DNA of 64,000 nucleotides, from positions 1 to 64,000 of the forward strand of contig NVUW01000003.1 in NCBI GenBank assembly GCA_002733205.1, in the 5' to 3' direction. Below the pieces are notes generated by a model. The model was not told the DNA's origin. It saw only the letters and a program-made list of their open reading frames with translations, and made no database searches. Positions 39,798 through 51,476 of this stretch are shown piece by piece. Source of the DNA: Thalassobium sp. Lineage in GTDB: Bacteria > Pseudomonadota > Gammaproteobacteria > Pseudomonadales > Oceanobacteraceae. The translations under genes and the position numbers were made by a program. The first letter of the stretch is position 1. Each line of letters opens with the position of its first letter.

Positions 39798-40459
39798 TAA
39801 TGGCCTCCCGAATGCTCAGTGTTTGGCAGAATTTTAAACTCTGCGGTTTCCACCTGATCTTTCTTCCAGGTACGTAATACCCAGATAAACAGACCAATAA
39901 TGAAAAACGCTGACGGTGGCAGCAGCAGCAGACCGTTTGACTGATACCAGCCACCATCCTGAATCAGCGGCAGAATTTCAAAGCCCAGCAGTTTACCGGC
40001 ACCAAAGAGTTCACGAATGGTGCCAACAGTGATCAGCACGACGGAGTAACCCAGACCGTTACCGATGCCATCAAAGAAGCTCAGTACCGGACCATTCTTC
40101 ATGGCAAAGGCTTCAGCGCGACCCATTACGATACAGTTGGTAATGATCAGACCAACGAATACCGACAATTGCTTGCTGATCTCATAGGCATACGCCTTCA
40201 GAATCTGATCCACCACGATCACCAACGACGCGATGATGATCATCTGTACGATAATCCGGATGTTATTCGGAATATGGTTACGGATCAGAGCGATACCGAA
40301 GTTCGAAAACGCCGTTACCGACGTCAGTGCGATACACATCACCAGCGTAACCTGCAGACTGGTGGTTACCGCCAGCGCAGAACATACACCCAGGATCTGA
40401 ACAGCAATCGGGTTTTTATTGAAGAGCGGGTCCAGCAGGACATTTTTCATATCAGACAT
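39797..40459 (-). CDS. nqrD: Na+-translocating NADH:quinone reductase subunit D
   Basis: A 220-aa inner-membrane subunit with six helices, homologous to RnfE. The conserved GVCSALAVT near the start and [12 protein letters not shown] supply the Cys residues at the iron centre between NqrD and NqrE. It starts two bases from the end of nqrC and is coupled to nqrE. Function depends on the whole complex. Confidence 0.96.
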   Translation of the reverse strand: MSDMKNVLLDPLFNKNPIAVQILGVCSALAVTTSLQVTLVMCIALTSVTAFSNFGIALIRNHIPNNIRIIVQMIIIASLVIVVDQILKAYAYEISKQLSVFVGLIITNCIVMGRAEAFAMKNGPVLSFFDGIGNGLGYSVVLITVGTIRELFGAGKLLGFEILPLIQDGGWYQSNGLLLLPPSAFFIIGLFIWVLRTWKKDQVETAEFKILPNTEHSGGH

Positions 40460-40460
40460 A

Positions 40461-41264
40461 TTAAGCCCCCTGTCCTTTCAGTTGAGTCAACAGTTTGCCG
40501 AACGCCATATCGCCAACCCAGAATTTCACCAGGTTATCGACGCCACGACTGGTCAGAGTTGCGCCCGACAGGCCATCGACCTGATTCGGATTGCCTTCTG
40601 CGGCAGCGCCTTTTACAACGGTAATGGCAACGTCACCTTTGGCATTGTGTAATTTTTTACCAGGCCACAAACCTTTCCACTTAGGATTGTCCACTTCACC
40701 ACCCAGACCCGGAGTTTCCGCGTGGGAGTAGAAGCCCAGACCGGCGATGGTTTCCATATCACCTTCCAGAGCGATAAAACCGTACAGCGTTGACCACAAG
40801 CCATAACCGTGAACCGGCAATACCAACGTATCAATAGCGCCGTTTTTCTCGATCATGTACACCGCAGCATACTTTTCCAGACGCTTGATACTCGCCTTAT
40901 CTTCCGCACCGCTCAGCTTACGTGACAGCGCGGGCACCTTGGAGGACTTACGCTGATCAAAGTTGTCGGGATTCAGGTTGGCCGCACGAATCTCATCCAG
41001 CTCAGCGTCGGTCGCAAAACGACCGGCTTCGAGATTCACGATACGGGTAGTCACCTGCTTGAACTGCTCAGCAACTGGAATATCTGACTGATACAGACCC
41101 GCGGCTTGCAATACGGCCGCTTTTTTGTCGTTGGCTTTGTTTTCGTTCTGCTTCTGACGCAGTCCGACCGCAGCACCCGCCACAATCACCGAACACACCA
41201 AACACAGCAGAACCGCAACCAACAGAGTCTTTTGAATGCTGTCTTGTTTACTGGACACGAGCAA
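40461..41264 (-). CDS. nqrC: Na+-translocating NADH:quinone reductase subunit C
   Basis: A subunit carrying covalent FMN. It is 267 aa with one N-terminal membrane helix (about 14-36) and a periplasmic FMN-binding domain. The FMN-attachment motif is SGATLT with Thr236. Attachment requires the flavin transferase ApbE, which is not in this window. The start overlaps nqrB by 17 bases. Confidence 0.96.
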   Translation of the reverse strand: MLVSSKQDSIQKTLLVAVLLCLVCSVIVAGAAVGLRQKQNENKANDKKAAVLQAAGLYQSDIPVAEQFKQVTTRIVNLEAGRFATDAELDEIRAANLNPDNFDQRKSSKVPALSRKLSGAEDKASIKRLEKYAAVYMIEKNGAIDTLVLPVHGYGLWSTLYGFIALEGDMETIAGLGFYSHAETPGLGGEVDNPKWKGLWPGKKLHNAKGDVAITVVKGAAAEGNPNQVDGLSGATLTSRGVDNLVKFWVGDMAFGKLLTQLKGQGA

Positions 41265-42459
41265 CCCTCCGCTTCATATTTGCCTGAACCACGAAGTGGT
41301 CAATCAGAGGTGCAAACAGGTTGGCAAACAGAATGGCCAGCATCATGCCTTCCGGGAAGGCCGGGTTCACAACACGAATCATCACCACCATAAAGCCAAT
41401 CAGGGCACCAAAGAACCATTTACCTTTATTGGTCATCGATGCCGATACCGGATCGGTCGCCATAAAGATCATACCGAAGGCAAAACCACCCAGAACCAGG
41501 TGCCAGTACCACGGCAAGGCGAACATTGGGTTGGTATCAGAACCGACGACATTCAGCAGCAACGTCGTGGCGACCATACCGATCATCACACCCGCCACGA
41601 TACGCACAGAGGCAATGCCCATCACCAGCAGAACCGCACCACCGATAAAAATCGCCAGGGTGCTGGTTTCGCCCATAGAGCCCTGAATCGTACCGATAAA
41701 GGCATCCATCCAGCTGACACCGTTGTCGATGATGTTCTGCACACCACCTTCAGCAGCATTGCTCAGCGCGGTAGCACCGGTGAAACCATCGGCAGCAGTC
41801 CAGACGGCGTTACCAGACATATTGGCCGGGTAGGCAAAGAACAGGAAAGCACGGCCGGTAAGAGCCGGGTTCAGGAAGTTTTTACCGGTACCACCGAAAA
41901 TTTCCTTACCAATTACCACACCAAAACTGATGCCCAATGCAACCTGCCACAGCGGAATGCTTGGCGGCAGAGTCAGTGCAAACAGCACAGAGGTAACGAA
42001 GAAACCTTCGTTCACTTCATGGCGGCGAATAGTGGCAAACAGCACTTCCCAGAAGCCACCCACAATGAAGGTTACGGCATATACGGGAAGAAAATACGCA
42101 GCACCAAAGACAAAATTGTCCCAGATGCTGGCAGCGTTATGAGCACTGCCGCCCAACAGAGCGATCAGCACTTCGCGCCAGCCTTCAATGGCAGTACCGG
42201 CACCGGCAGTCATTGCTTCATTGGCCTGCAGACCAATGTTGTACATACCGAAGAACATCGCCGGGAAGGTACACACCCACACAGTGATCATAATGCGCTT
42301 CAGGTCGATACCGTCACGCACGTGAGCGGTGTTGTTGGTCACGTTCGGTGGTGAATAAAGACCAGTGTCTACCGCTTCATACAGCGGATACATTTTTTCA
42401 AACTTGCCACCCTTTTCAAACTTGGGTGCCAGGCTGTCGAGAATACTACGCAAGCCCAT
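41248..42459 (-). CDS. nqrB: Na+-translocating NADH:quinone reductase subunit B
   Basis: The largest membrane subunit (403 aa, about ten helices), carrying covalent FMN and riboflavin and forming much of the Na+ path. The FMN-attachment motif is DGFTGATAL, with Thr230. It is homologous to RnfD. It starts two bases after nqrA ends. It is part of the tight nqrABCDEF operon. Confidence 0.97.
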   Translation of the reverse strand: MGLRSILDSLAPKFEKGGKFEKMYPLYEAVDTGLYSPPNVTNNTAHVRDGIDLKRIMITVWVCTFPAMFFGMYNIGLQANEAMTAGAGTAIEGWREVLIALLGGSAHNAASIWDNFVFGAAYFLPVYAVTFIVGGFWEVLFATIRRHEVNEGFFVTSVLFALTLPPSIPLWQVALGISFGVVIGKEIFGGTGKNFLNPALTGRAFLFFAYPANMSGNAVWTAADGFTGATALSNAAEGGVQNIIDNGVSWMDAFIGTIQGSMGETSTLAIFIGGAVLLVMGIASVRIVAGVMIGMVATTLLLNVVGSDTNPMFALPWYWHLVLGGFAFGMIFMATDPVSASMTNKGKWFFGALIGFMVVMIRVVNPAFPEGMMLAILFANLFAPLIDHFVVQANMKRRVARVQ

Positions 42460-42461
42460 GA

Positions 42462-43796
42462 TTAACCCTCCGCCTGAATTCGGGTGAGATTTTTACGCAG
42501 AATCGGACCGTATTCATATTTGCCCGGGCAAACAAAGCTGCACAGAGCCAGGTCTTCTTCATCCAGTTCCAGAGCGCCCAGATTGATGGCGGTATCCATA
42601 TCTTCAACGATCAGCGCACGCAGCAGCTGAGTTGGCAGGATATCCAGCGGCATGATTTTCTCATACGCGCCCACCGGTACCATTGCACGTTCAGAACCAT
42701 TGGTCGTGGTAGTGAAGGCAAAGGTTTTCTTCAGCAGTTTGGACAGGTAGATAGGCATTACCGAGAAGCGGTTAGCACCCGGAGTCAGGTAATGCAGCAT
42801 CGGACGTTCACGCCCTTCACGCAGTACAGAAACCTGATTGTGATAACGACCCAGGAACTGACTTTCGCCAGTGGCGGTACGGCCACCAAATACAGAACCG
42901 GAAATAAGGCGGTTCTCGCCATCGGCCAGTTCACCTTCGGTCAGTTGCGCCAGACTGGCACCTATCTGAGTGCGGATAAGGCGAGGTTTATTAACCTGCG
43001 GACCGGCCAGTGAGATAACGCGATCCGTATACAGTTTACCGCTGGTAAACAGCTGCCCCACTGCAATCACATCCTGATAGCCAATGCTCCACACCACGCG
43101 GTCTGCGCTTACTGCAAACAGAGTATGAATGTGAGTACCGGTCAGGCCTGCCGGGTGCGGGCCAGCAAATTCTTCCGTGGTTTCAACGCCTGCAGACGGG
43201 ATATTGGCTCCCGGCGCTTTACAGACAAACAACGGACCGTCGGTCAGTTGCTTCAGCACGGTCAGACCATTCTTAAAGGCATCTGCCTGCTCATTGACGA
43301 CCAGCTCAGGGTTTGCCGCTAGTGGATTGGTATCCATAGCATTGACGAAAATCGCCTGGGGGCGTGAGCCTGGTGCAGGAACACGGGAAAATGGACGGGT
43401 ACGCAATGCCGTCCATAATCCGGAGTTCACCAGATTAGCCTGAACATCATCAGCAGACAGCGATGACAACTGCTGCGGCGCATAACTCTGGAAGGTTTCT
43501 TCATCCGTGCCATCAACATCGATAACAACAGACTGGAATACTCGACGCTCACCGCGGTTGATGGCTTTTACCACACCGGCAGCAGGAGCTGTGTACTGAA
43601 CACCTTCGGTTTTTTTATCGGTGAATAACACCTGGCCTTTCTTGACTCGATCACCTTCCTGGACGGCCATCGTTGGCTTCATACCAACATAATCTGCTCC
43701 GAGCACCGCTACTTGCGTAACGGCACGGGCTGCAGAAATGGCTTGTTCAGGAGTTCCGGTGATTGGTAAGTCGAGACCCTTCCTGATATTGATCAT
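42462..43796 (-). CDS. nqrA: Na+-translocating NADH:quinone reductase subunit A
   Basis: The peripheral cytoplasmic subunit (444 aa) near the quinone-binding site of the Na+ pump. It has no cofactor of its own. It starts with [14 protein letters not shown] and has the lipoyl-like barrel segment [20 protein letters not shown]. As first gene of the operon it has a leader of about 150 bases and a candidate promoter at 43955-43983. Confidence 0.97.
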   Translation of the reverse strand: MINIRKGLDLPITGTPEQAISAARAVTQVAVLGADYVGMKPTMAVQEGDRVKKGQVLFTDKKTEGVQYTAPAAGVVKAINRGERRVFQSVVIDVDGTDEETFQSYAPQQLSSLSADDVQANLVNSGLWTALRTRPFSRVPAPGSRPQAIFVNAMDTNPLAANPELVVNEQADAFKNGLTVLKQLTDGPLFVCKAPGANIPSAGVETTEEFAGPHPAGLTGTHIHTLFAVSADRVVWSIGYQDVIAVGQLFTSGKLYTDRVISLAGPQVNKPRLIRTQIGASLAQLTEGELADGENRLISGSVFGGRTATGESQFLGRYHNQVSVLREGRERPMLHYLTPGANRFSVMPIYLSKLLKKTFAFTTTTNGSERAMVPVGAYEKIMPLDILPTQLLRALIVEDMDTAINLGALELDEEDLALCSFVCPGKYEYGPILRKNLTRIQAEG

Positions 43797-44070
43797 ACGC
43801 CTCGCCTAATCACTGTTGCTTCCAAGGTCATTGCTTCCGGCGTGCAAAAAAGACGCACAACACCCCCTCTCTCACCAAGGTTGCGGTACGTTCGATTACT
43901 TTTCGCACAGGAAACAAGTACTTGGACTCATTTTCCAAGTTAAAAATCGCGCTAAGTATAATGACCGCTTACGGATTAATCCACCGATCATCCCGGCAAT
44001 TGACTACCCCTTTTGGCTTATCCGTACGCTCACAGCAAAACTGGTTAAAGCTTAGCCAACAACCGGATAA
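43797..44070. other. nqr promoter and leader region
   Basis: 274 bases without a gene. It contains the nqrA promoter candidate and a 6-bp inverted repeat ACTTGG/CCAAGT (43919-43940) in the predicted leader RNA. The rest shows nothing I can name. Confidence 0.5.
43955..43983 (-). promoter_or_regulatory. Candidate nqrA promoter
   Basis: Minus-strand TATACT (43955-43960) with TGGATT (43978-43983) 17 bp upstream. The -10 is good, the -35 weak. It gives a leader of about 150 bases. Confidence 0.5.
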
Positions 44071-44102
44071 AAAAAAGCCGCTGCGGTTGCAGCGGCTTTT
44101 TT
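44071..44102 (-). terminator. Terminator after the GAPDH gene
   Basis: A perfect 14-bp stem (44071-44084 and 44089-44102) around GGTT, with A6/T6 ends, 38 bases after the gap stop. Confidence 0.85.
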
Positions 44103-44140
44103 ACAGAGCGTATCCGCTCACCATCCGGCTAGAACGGGCC

Positions 44141-45589
44141 TCAGCCCACTTTAGGGAAGGTTGGATACTCAACACCACACACCTGCTGAGCAATACGTAC
44201 AACCTGACGGCTGTAGCCGTATTCGTTGTCGTACCATACATACAGGTTAACGTGATTACCGTTAACGATGGTGGCTTTGGCATCCACGATACCGGCATGA
44301 CTGTTACCGACAAAATCGGTAGAAACCACTTCCGGTGAGTTAACCCAGTCGATCTGCTTCTGTACGGCAGAATGCAGAGACTGTTCACGCAGGTAGTTGT
44401 TCAGCTCTTCAACCGTGGTTTCTTTCTTCAGGTTCAGAGACAGAATCGCCATAGAAACATTTGGCGTCGGAACACGGATCGCATTACCGGTCAGCTTGCC
44501 TTTCAGAGCAGGCAGCGCCTTGGCAACGGCTTTCGCAGCGCCGGTTTCGGTAATCACCATGTTCAGTGGTGCAGAACGACCACGACGATCGCCACTGTGG
44601 TAGTTATCGATCAGGTTCTGGTCGTTGGTGTAGGAGTGAACGGTTTCAACGTGGCCGCTGTTGATGCCATAAGCATCGTCCATCACTTTCAGTACCGGGG
44701 TAATGGCATTGGTGGTACAGGAAGCAGCAGACAGAATTTTGTCTGCCGCATCGATATCACCGTGGTTGATACCGTAAACGATGTTTTTCAGATCACCTTT
44801 ACCCGGAGCCGTCAGCAGCACACGGGCAGTACCTTTGGCTTGCAGATGCTGGGACAGGCCAGCTTCGTCACGCCACACGCCGGTGTTATCAATCACCAGT
44901 GCGTTTTTGATACCGTATTGGGTGTAATCGATTTCCGCTGGGTTGCCAGCGTAAATGATTTTGATGAAGTTGCCGTTGGCGATCAGCGCTTCGTTTTCTG
45001 CATCCACGGTCAGGGTGCCACGGAAAGTACCGTGCACCGAGTCACGACGCAGCAGAGAAGCACGCTTAACCAGGTCATCGCCTTTACCGCGACGGACAAC
45101 GATAGCGCGCAGACGCAGACCGCGACCACCACCGGATTTTTCAATCAGGATACGGGCCAGCAGGCGACCGATACGGCCAAAACCGTACAGAACCACATCG
45201 CGGTTCTCACCGTCTGGCAGATCTTTACCGATCACATCAGACAGCTCGTCTGTCAGGAAGGCATTCAGGTCACGACCATTACCTTCCGTGCGGTATTTAA
45301 CCGCCAACTTACCGATATCGACATGAGCACGACCCACATCCAGTTCGCTCAGAGCAGCCAGAACCGGGAAAGTGTCATGAACAGACAGTTCCTGCTTTTC
45401 CATATGACGCACAAAACGGTGCGCTTTCAGCAGATCGATAACAGAACGATTAATAACCGGACGACCATAGATGGACGTCACAACGTTCTTCTTACGGTAC
45501 ATAGTACCAACCAAAGGAATCATAGATTCGGCGATGGCTTCACGGTCCATCCAGTCCTGCAAACAGGCTTCGCGCATGTCTTGGCTCAC
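44141..45589 (-). CDS. gap: Glyceraldehyde-3-phosphate dehydrogenase, long form
   Basis: A 482-aa GAPDH with an extra about 125 residues before the Rossmann motif (VVLYGFGRIGRLLARIL). The catalytic Cys is in SAASCTTNAITP. The extended form is known from Pseudomonas and relatives next to mfd and nqr, where it is thought to serve gluconeogenesis. The role of the extension is unknown. The start is GTG at 45589, preceded by GGAAGG. It is transcribed divergently from mfd. Confidence 0.93.
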   Translation of the reverse strand: MSQDMREACLQDWMDREAIAESMIPLVGTMYRKKNVVTSIYGRPVINRSVIDLLKAHRFVRHMEKQELSVHDTFPVLAALSELDVGRAHVDIGKLAVKYRTEGNGRDLNAFLTDELSDVIGKDLPDGENRDVVLYGFGRIGRLLARILIEKSGGGRGLRLRAIVVRRGKGDDLVKRASLLRRDSVHGTFRGTLTVDAENEALIANGNFIKIIYAGNPAEIDYTQYGIKNALVIDNTGVWRDEAGLSQHLQAKGTARVLLTAPGKGDLKNIVYGINHGDIDAADKILSAASCTTNAITPVLKVMDDAYGINSGHVETVHSYTNDQNLIDNYHSGDRRGRSAPLNMVITETGAAKAVAKALPALKGKLTGNAIRVPTPNVSMAILSLNLKKETTVEELNNYLREQSLHSAVQKQIDWVNSPEVVSTDFVGNSHAGIVDAKATIVNGNHVNLYVWYDNEYGYSRQVVRIAQQVCGVEYPTFPKVG

Positions 45590-45705
45590 GGGTTCACCTT
45601 CCGTAAAAATCAGTGGGCAAATTCGGGGCGCATATTATGCCTGTATGTCAGACAATGCACAAACCTGTGCGCACTTCCCGGCGGCGGCCATTATGCAGAG
45701 GTTCC

Positions 45706-45734
45706 TTAACAGCCCCCTGACCTTTGGTTACACT
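45706..45734 (+). promoter_or_regulatory. mfd promoter
   Basis: TTAACA (45706-45711) and TACACT (45729-45734), 17-bp spacing, close to sigma-70 consensus. The start would lie about 30 bases before the ATG; GAGGAA is the ribosome site. Confidence 0.65.
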
Positions 45735-45772
45735 AGCGCGCTCATTTTTACCTGACTGCCTGAGGAATCTGA

Positions 45773-48700
45773 ATGGCTAGCCCATTTCACCCGGAACTAC
45801 CCACCAAAGCCGCCGAGCGACGTTTCTGGGGAAATCTGCATGGCGCCAGTCAGGCCATGGCCATCGCCAGTGCGGCCAGCCAACAGCAGGGGCTGACACT
45901 GGTCATCAGTGCCGATCCGGCCAGTGCCCTGCGTCTGGAAGAAGAAATCCGCTTCTTTGCCAGCGACCTCACCGTGCTGCATTTTCCTGACTGGGAAATA
46001 CTTCCCTACGATGTGTTCTCGCCGCATCAGGACATCGTTTCCCAGCGCATCGCTACCCTGAGCCGTCTGCACGACCTGACTAAGGGCGTGCTGATTATGC
46101 CGGTCACCACCCTGCTGCACCGGCTGCCACCGGCCAGTTTTTATCAGGGACAGAGTTTCGCACTGGATATTGGTCAGACCTTTAATGTCGACAATACCCG
46201 CCTGCAGCTGGAATCGGCGGGCTACCATTGTGTCGATACCGTTTACGAACACGGTGAATTTGCCGTGCGTGGCGCCATCGTCGATATCTTTCCGATGGGC
46301 CAGGAAACCCCCTTCCGTATCGAACTGTTCGATGACGAAATCGAAACCCTGCGCACCTTTGATGCAGAAACCCAACGAACGCTGGATAAAGTTGAATCCA
46401 TCCGTATTTTGCCGGCGCGCGAATTCCCGCTGAACACCAATGCCATCCGCACCTTTAAAGCGCGCTGGTTCGATTTTTTTGAACACGACCCAAAAGCCTG
46501 CCCGGTGTATACCGATGTATCCCAGGGCATAGCACCCGCCGGTATCGAATATTATCTGCCATTGTTTTTCAGCGAAGACCTGGCCAGCTTTCTCGACTAT
46601 TTACCGCGCAAGACACTGGTCATTCACGATGCCCAGCTGGAACAGGCCAGCAATCAATTCCGTAAAGATGCCGAACAACGTTACGAAAGCCGCCGCTACG
46701 ACCGCTTGCGCCCGGTATTGGCACCCACGCAATTATTTTTATCCGCTGAACAGTTATTTTCCGGCCTGAATGAATTTCCACGCATTCAATGGCAGGCTGA
46801 CGCACCGCCAGAACGCGCCGGCAGCCAGAGTTTTAATGCGCGAAGCATTGCCGACATCAGCGTTGATTCCCGCCTTGAGCAACCGCTGCAACGCCTGCAA
46901 ACCTGGCTCAATGACAACAACAGCCAGCGAGTGCTGTTTTGTGCTGAATCCGCCGGTCGCCGCGAAGCCTTAAAAGAATTGCTCGGCCGCATTCAGCTGC
47001 GCCCGAAAGATCAGGAAAACTGGGCTGGTTTTATAAGCGGCAACGAACCCTTTGGTCTGATCATTGGTCCGCTGGACGATGGAGTCACGGTCAGTGATGG
47101 ACAGCAAACGCTGAGCATCATCACTGAAAATCAATTATTCGGTCAGCGCATCCGTCAGACCCGCCGTCGTTCCAAACAAAAGACCGATTCTGAACTGGTT
47201 ATCCGCGATCTGTCCGAACTCAAACCCGGCGCACCGGTGGTTCACCTTGATCATGGCGTTGGTCGTTATCAGGGATTGCAGACACTGGAAGCCGGTGGCC
47301 AGGTGAACGAATTTCTGGTGCTGGAATACGCCGGAAACGCCAAACTGTATGTCCCGGTTTCGGCGCTGCACTTAATTGCCCGCTACGGCGGCGCGGAAGA
47401 AGGTGCCGCACCGCTGAACAAACTCGGCACCGATAAATGGGCTCAGGCGAAACGCAAAGCGGCCGAAAAAATCCGCGATACCGCAGCCGAATTACTCGAT
47501 ATTTACGCCCGCCGCGAAGCCCGTAAAGGCTATGCCTTCAGCGGTCCGGATGAAGAATACGAACGCTTTGCCGCCGGTTTCCCATTTGAAGAAACGCCGG
47601 ATCAACAGAGCGCCATTGATGCGGTGATTAATGACATGTGCTCACCACGTCCGATGGATCGTCTGGTCTGTGGTGATGTCGGCTTCGGTAAAACCGAAGT
47701 CGCCATGCGCGCCGCCTTTATGGCAGTGCAGAGCGGGAAGCAAGTGGCGGTGTTAGTACCCACCACCCTGCTGGCGCAGCAGCATTATCAGAATTTTGCT
47801 GACCGCTTTGCTGAGTGGCCGGTTAAGGTCGACGTGCTGTCGCGATTTAATTCTGCGAAAGAAACCCAGGCTGCCCTCGACCGCATGCTTGATGGCAAAA
47901 CCGATATTGTCGTCGGCACCCATAAATTACTGCAGAAAGATGTGAAGTTTGATCACCTGGGTCTGCTGATCATCGACGAAGAACACCGCTTTGGCGTACA
48001 GCAAAAAGAGCGTATTAAAGCCCTGCGTGCCGAGGTGGATATTCTGACCCTCACCGCCACGCCGATTCCGCGTACGTTAAATATGGCCATGGCCAGCATC
48101 CGCGATTTATCCATCATCGCCACACCACCGGCCAAACGCTTAAGCGTTAAAACCTTTGTGCGCCAACACGATGAACCGACCATTAAAGAAGCCGTATTGC
48201 GGGAGATTCTGCGTGGTGGCCAGGTCTACTATCTGCACAACGAAGTAAAGAGCATTGAAAAAACCGCGCGCGAATTAAGCGAAGCCATTCCTGAAGCGCG
48301 TGTGGTGATCGCCCACGGACAGATGTCAGAACGCGAACTGGAACGGGTGATGGGCGACTTTTATCACAAGCGCTTTAACGTACTGGTCTGTACCACCATT
48401 ATTGAAACCGGTATCGATATTCCGTCGGCCAACACCATTATTATTGAGCGCGCCGATAAATTCGGTTTAGCGCAGTTGCATCAGCTGCGCGGACGCGTCG
48501 GTCGTTCTCATCATCAGGCTTATGCCTATTTGTTAACGCCGCCGGAGAAATCACTGACCAAAGATGCCGAAAAACGTCTGGAAGCCATTTCTGACGCTCA
48601 GGATCTGGGAGCCGGTTTTATGCTCGCCACCCACGATCTGGAAATTCGTGGCGCCGGTGAACTGCTGGGCGAAGAACAAAGCGGCCAGATCGAAACCATT

Positions 48701-49237
48701 GGCTTTACCCTGTATATGGAAATGCTCGAACAAGCAGTGAAAGCGATGAAATCCGGCAAAACACCCTCAGATGACCTTTCCTTTAATCAGGGTGCCGAAG
48801 TTAACCTGCACATTCCGGCTTTAATTCCGCAAGATTACCTGCCCGATGTCAACGGCCGCCTGACGCTGTATAAACGCATCGCCAGTGCTGCCAACGATAA
48901 CGAACTGAAAGAACTGCAGGTGGAAATGATCGACCGTTTTGGTCTGTTGCCGGATCAGGTTAAAAACCTGTTCCGCCAGACGTCACTGAAGCTGAAACTG
49001 ACACCCATGGGCATTGCCAAACTGGATGCCGGCGAACAAAGTGGCCGTATTGAATTTGCCGCCGAAACCAACATCAATCCCTTCGTACTGGTAAAACTGG
49101 TGCAAAGTAAATCCGGCACCTTCAAACTTGAAGGCGGCCATACCTTGCGTTTCAACCTCAATATGACCAGTATCGATCAGCGTTTTAATCAGATCGATCA
49201 GGTATTAACCGAATTACAAAAGGACCCTAATCTGTGA
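45773..49237 (+). CDS. mfd: Transcription-repair coupling factor
   Basis: Removes stalled RNA polymerase from damaged DNA and recruits UvrA. It is 1154 aa, full length. The N-terminal UvrB-like part has lost the helicase motifs. The polymerase-interacting domain includes GAPVVHLDHGVGRYQGL. The translocase motor shows GDVGFGKTEVAMRAAF, DEEHRFG and TATPIPRTLNMA, then RGRVGRS and the TRCF domain. It overlaps csiV by four bases. Confidence 0.98.
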   Translation: MASPFHPELPTKAAERRFWGNLHGASQAMAIASAASQQQGLTLVISADPASALRLEEEIRFFASDLTVLHFPDWEILPYDVFSPHQDIVSQRIATLSRLHDLTKGVLIMPVTTLLHRLPPASFYQGQSFALDIGQTFNVDNTRLQLESAGYHCVDTVYEHGEFAVRGAIVDIFPMGQETPFRIELFDDEIETLRTFDAETQRTLDKVESIRILPAREFPLNTNAIRTFKARWFDFFEHDPKACPVYTDVSQGIAPAGIEYYLPLFFSEDLASFLDYLPRKTLVIHDAQLEQASNQFRKDAEQRYESRRYDRLRPVLAPTQLFLSAEQLFSGLNEFPRIQWQADAPPERAGSQSFNARSIADISVDSRLEQPLQRLQTWLNDNNSQRVLFCAESAGRREALKELLGRIQLRPKDQENWAGFISGNEPFGLIIGPLDDGVTVSDGQQTLSIITENQLFGQRIRQTRRRSKQKTDSELVIRDLSELKPGAPVVHLDHGVGRYQGLQTLEAGGQVNEFLVLEYAGNAKLYVPVSALHLIARYGGAEEGAAPLNKLGTDKWAQAKRKAAEKIRDTAAELLDIYARREARKGYAFSGPDEEYERFAAGFPFEETPDQQSAIDAVINDMCSPRPMDRLVCGDVGFGKTEVAMRAAFMAVQSGKQVAVLVPTTLLAQQHYQNFADRFAEWPVKVDVLSRFNSAKETQAALDRMLDGKTDIVVGTHKLLQKDVKFDHLGLLIIDEEHRFGVQQKERIKALRAEVDILTLTATPIPRTLNMAMASIRDLSIIATPPAKRLSVKTFVRQHDEPTIKEAVLREILRGGQVYYLHNEVKSIEKTARELSEAIPEARVVIAHGQMSERELERVMGDFYHKRFNVLVCTTIIETGIDIPSANTIIIERADKFGLAQLHQLRGRVGRSHHQAYAYLLTPPEKSLTKDAEKRLEAISDAQDLGAGFMLATHDLEIRGAGELLGEEQSGQIETIGFTLYMEMLEQAVKAMKSGKTPSDDLSFNQGAEVNLHIPALIPQDYLPDVNGRLTLYKRIASAANDNELKELQVEMIDRFGLLPDQVKNLFRQTSLKLKLTPMGIAKLDAGEQSGRIEFAAETNINPFVLVKLVQSKSGTFKLEGGHTLRFNLNMTSIDQRFNQIDQVLTELQKDPNL

Positions 49238-50046
49238 GCCAGCTGTTTTGTCGTGCCTTGCTGCTTCTGTGCTCGTTTGCCCTGCCCTTAACCGCCAGTG
49301 CCGCGCCCTGGTACCGGGTGGAAATGATGCTGGTCGCCTACGAAGACGAAAGCCTGATTGATCAGGAACTCTGGCCTGAAGTGCTTGAAACCAGCGCCAG
49401 CGAGGATGATGAATCCGGCAATTTGCAGACCGAAGCGGATACGACACCAGACTATACCTGGTGGCTGAGTCCGGTCCGCTACCAGCAACTGCATAATGCA
49501 TTATTTGCCGGCTTTGGTTTTGCCCGCGCCCCCAAAGCGGAGTGGCCTGCCCCTTTGCAGCCATTGGCAGAACTGAAAATGGCCAATGAAGCCGAACGCA
49601 TCAATAAGCGCAACGATATGAAAGTGATCTGGCATCAGGCCTGGGTGGAACCCATTCAGGAAGAAAATCAGGCTATCCGTCACAACGTCAATGTACGCCT
49701 GCAGGATAAGCTCGATATCCAGGTCACCGGCAGCTTTGAGCTGCATCGCAGCCGCTACCTGCACATCAACACCGATCTGCAGGTGCAGCAGTACGAGCTG
49801 CAGGCTCCGGCTGAACTGAGCGCCCTGACCTTACCTGCCAGTGACAACCGCGCCGATTATCGCAACGACCTGCTGGCACAGACCGACATGGAAGCGTCCA
49901 TGGCGATTGATTTACCAGCCCCTATCCGCGCCGCGCAGGTACAACAAAGCCGACGTATGCGCAGTAACGAGCTGCACTACATTGACCATCCGATGCTGGG
50001 CATTGTGTTGAAAATTATTCCCGTAGAACGGGCAGAAGATCTATGA
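49234..50046 (+). CDS. CsiV family envelope protein
   Basis: A 270-aa exported protein. A signal peptide (cleavage near ASAAPW) precedes a domain with WYRVEMMLVAYED, the CsiV family start. CsiV in Vibrio is linked to peptidoglycan and cell shape. The position after mfd matches the CsiV-like gene (PA3003) in Pseudomonas. A GTG start at 49234 overlaps the mfd stop (GTGA), so they are coupled. The exact role here is inferred from the family. Confidence 0.8.
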   Translation: MSQLFCRALLLLCSFALPLTASAAPWYRVEMMLVAYEDESLIDQELWPEVLETSASEDDESGNLQTEADTTPDYTWWLSPVRYQQLHNALFAGFGFARAPKAEWPAPLQPLAELKMANEAERINKRNDMKVIWHQAWVEPIQEENQAIRHNVNVRLQDKLDIQVTGSFELHRSRYLHINTDLQVQQYELQAPAELSALTLPASDNRADYRNDLLAQTDMEASMAIDLPAPIRAAQVQQSRRMRSNELHYIDHPMLGIVLKIIPVERAEDL

Positions 50047-50591
50047 GCCGCGCAGTGAATATCCGTGCCTTTATCGCCTGCAGCCTCGATGGTTTTATTG
50101 CCCGCAGTAACGGCGATCTCGACTGGCTGGAAAACCCGGCCTTTGCCGTCGAAGGGGAAGACTTCGGCTATGCGCAATTTATGGCCAAGTCCAGCTGTCT
50201 GATCATGGGTCGCAATACCTTTGAAAAAGTTCTCACCTTTGGCGAGTGGCCCTATGAGGGCACACGCGTGATTGTGCTCAGCCAATCACTGACAGCCCTG
50301 CCACAGAATCTGCAGAACAAAGCCGAATTAAGTGCAGAATCCCCCGTCACATTACTGCAACGCCTGAATAGTGAAGGTGAAAAATCGCTGTATATCGATG
50401 GTGGCCGGTTAATTCAGTCTTTTTTACAGCAAGGATTAATCAACGAGTTAACCCTGACCCGTATCCCGCTGCTGCTCGGCAGCGGTATTCCGCTGTTCGG
50501 TGAATTAAAGAATGATATCGTACTGGAGCTGATTGACAGTAAAAGCTATGCCAATGGTTTTGTGCAAAGTCATTACCGCATTCCGGACTGA
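50043..50591 (+). CDS. Dihydrofolate reductase / RibD C-terminal-like protein
   Basis: A 182-aa protein of the RibD_C/DHFR-like family: FIACSLDGFIARSNGDLDWL, then LIMGRNTFEKV and LYIDGGRLIQSFLQQGLINEL. It probably binds NADPH and reduces a pterin- or flavin-related substrate. It is not the housekeeping folA. It overlaps csiV by four bases and ends the mfd operon. Confidence 0.85.
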   Translation: MSRAVNIRAFIACSLDGFIARSNGDLDWLENPAFAVEGEDFGYAQFMAKSSCLIMGRNTFEKVLTFGEWPYEGTRVIVLSQSLTALPQNLQNKAELSAESPVTLLQRLNSEGEKSLYIDGGRLIQSFLQQGLINELTLTRIPLLLGSGIPLFGELKNDIVLELIDSKSYANGFVQSHYRIPD

Positions 50592-50621
50592 AATCAGTAT
50601 TGAGAAAATAAACAAACAACA

Positions 50622-50646
50622 AAAAGCCCGGAATTTCCGGGCTTTT
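50622..50646. terminator. Bidirectional terminator after the mfd operon
   Basis: AAAAGCCCGG and CCGGGCTTTT arms around a short AT loop. It lies between the plus-strand mfd operon and the minus-strand phosphorylase gene. Confidence 0.85.
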
Positions 50647-50676
50647 ATATGTCAGCTTCAGCAAAAAACTAACTAT

Positions 50677-51435
<759 letters not shown>

Positions 51436-51476
51436 TCATTCAAACCACCGTCAGGCGACGGCCTGTATTCATTCTT

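Noticed and set aside
41236..42354. 372-codon frame opposite nqrB
   Set aside because: Shadow of nqrB; no ribosome site or domain.
44372..45709. 445-codon frame opposite gap
   Set aside because: Shadow of the GAPDH gene; Gln/Thr-rich with no family match.
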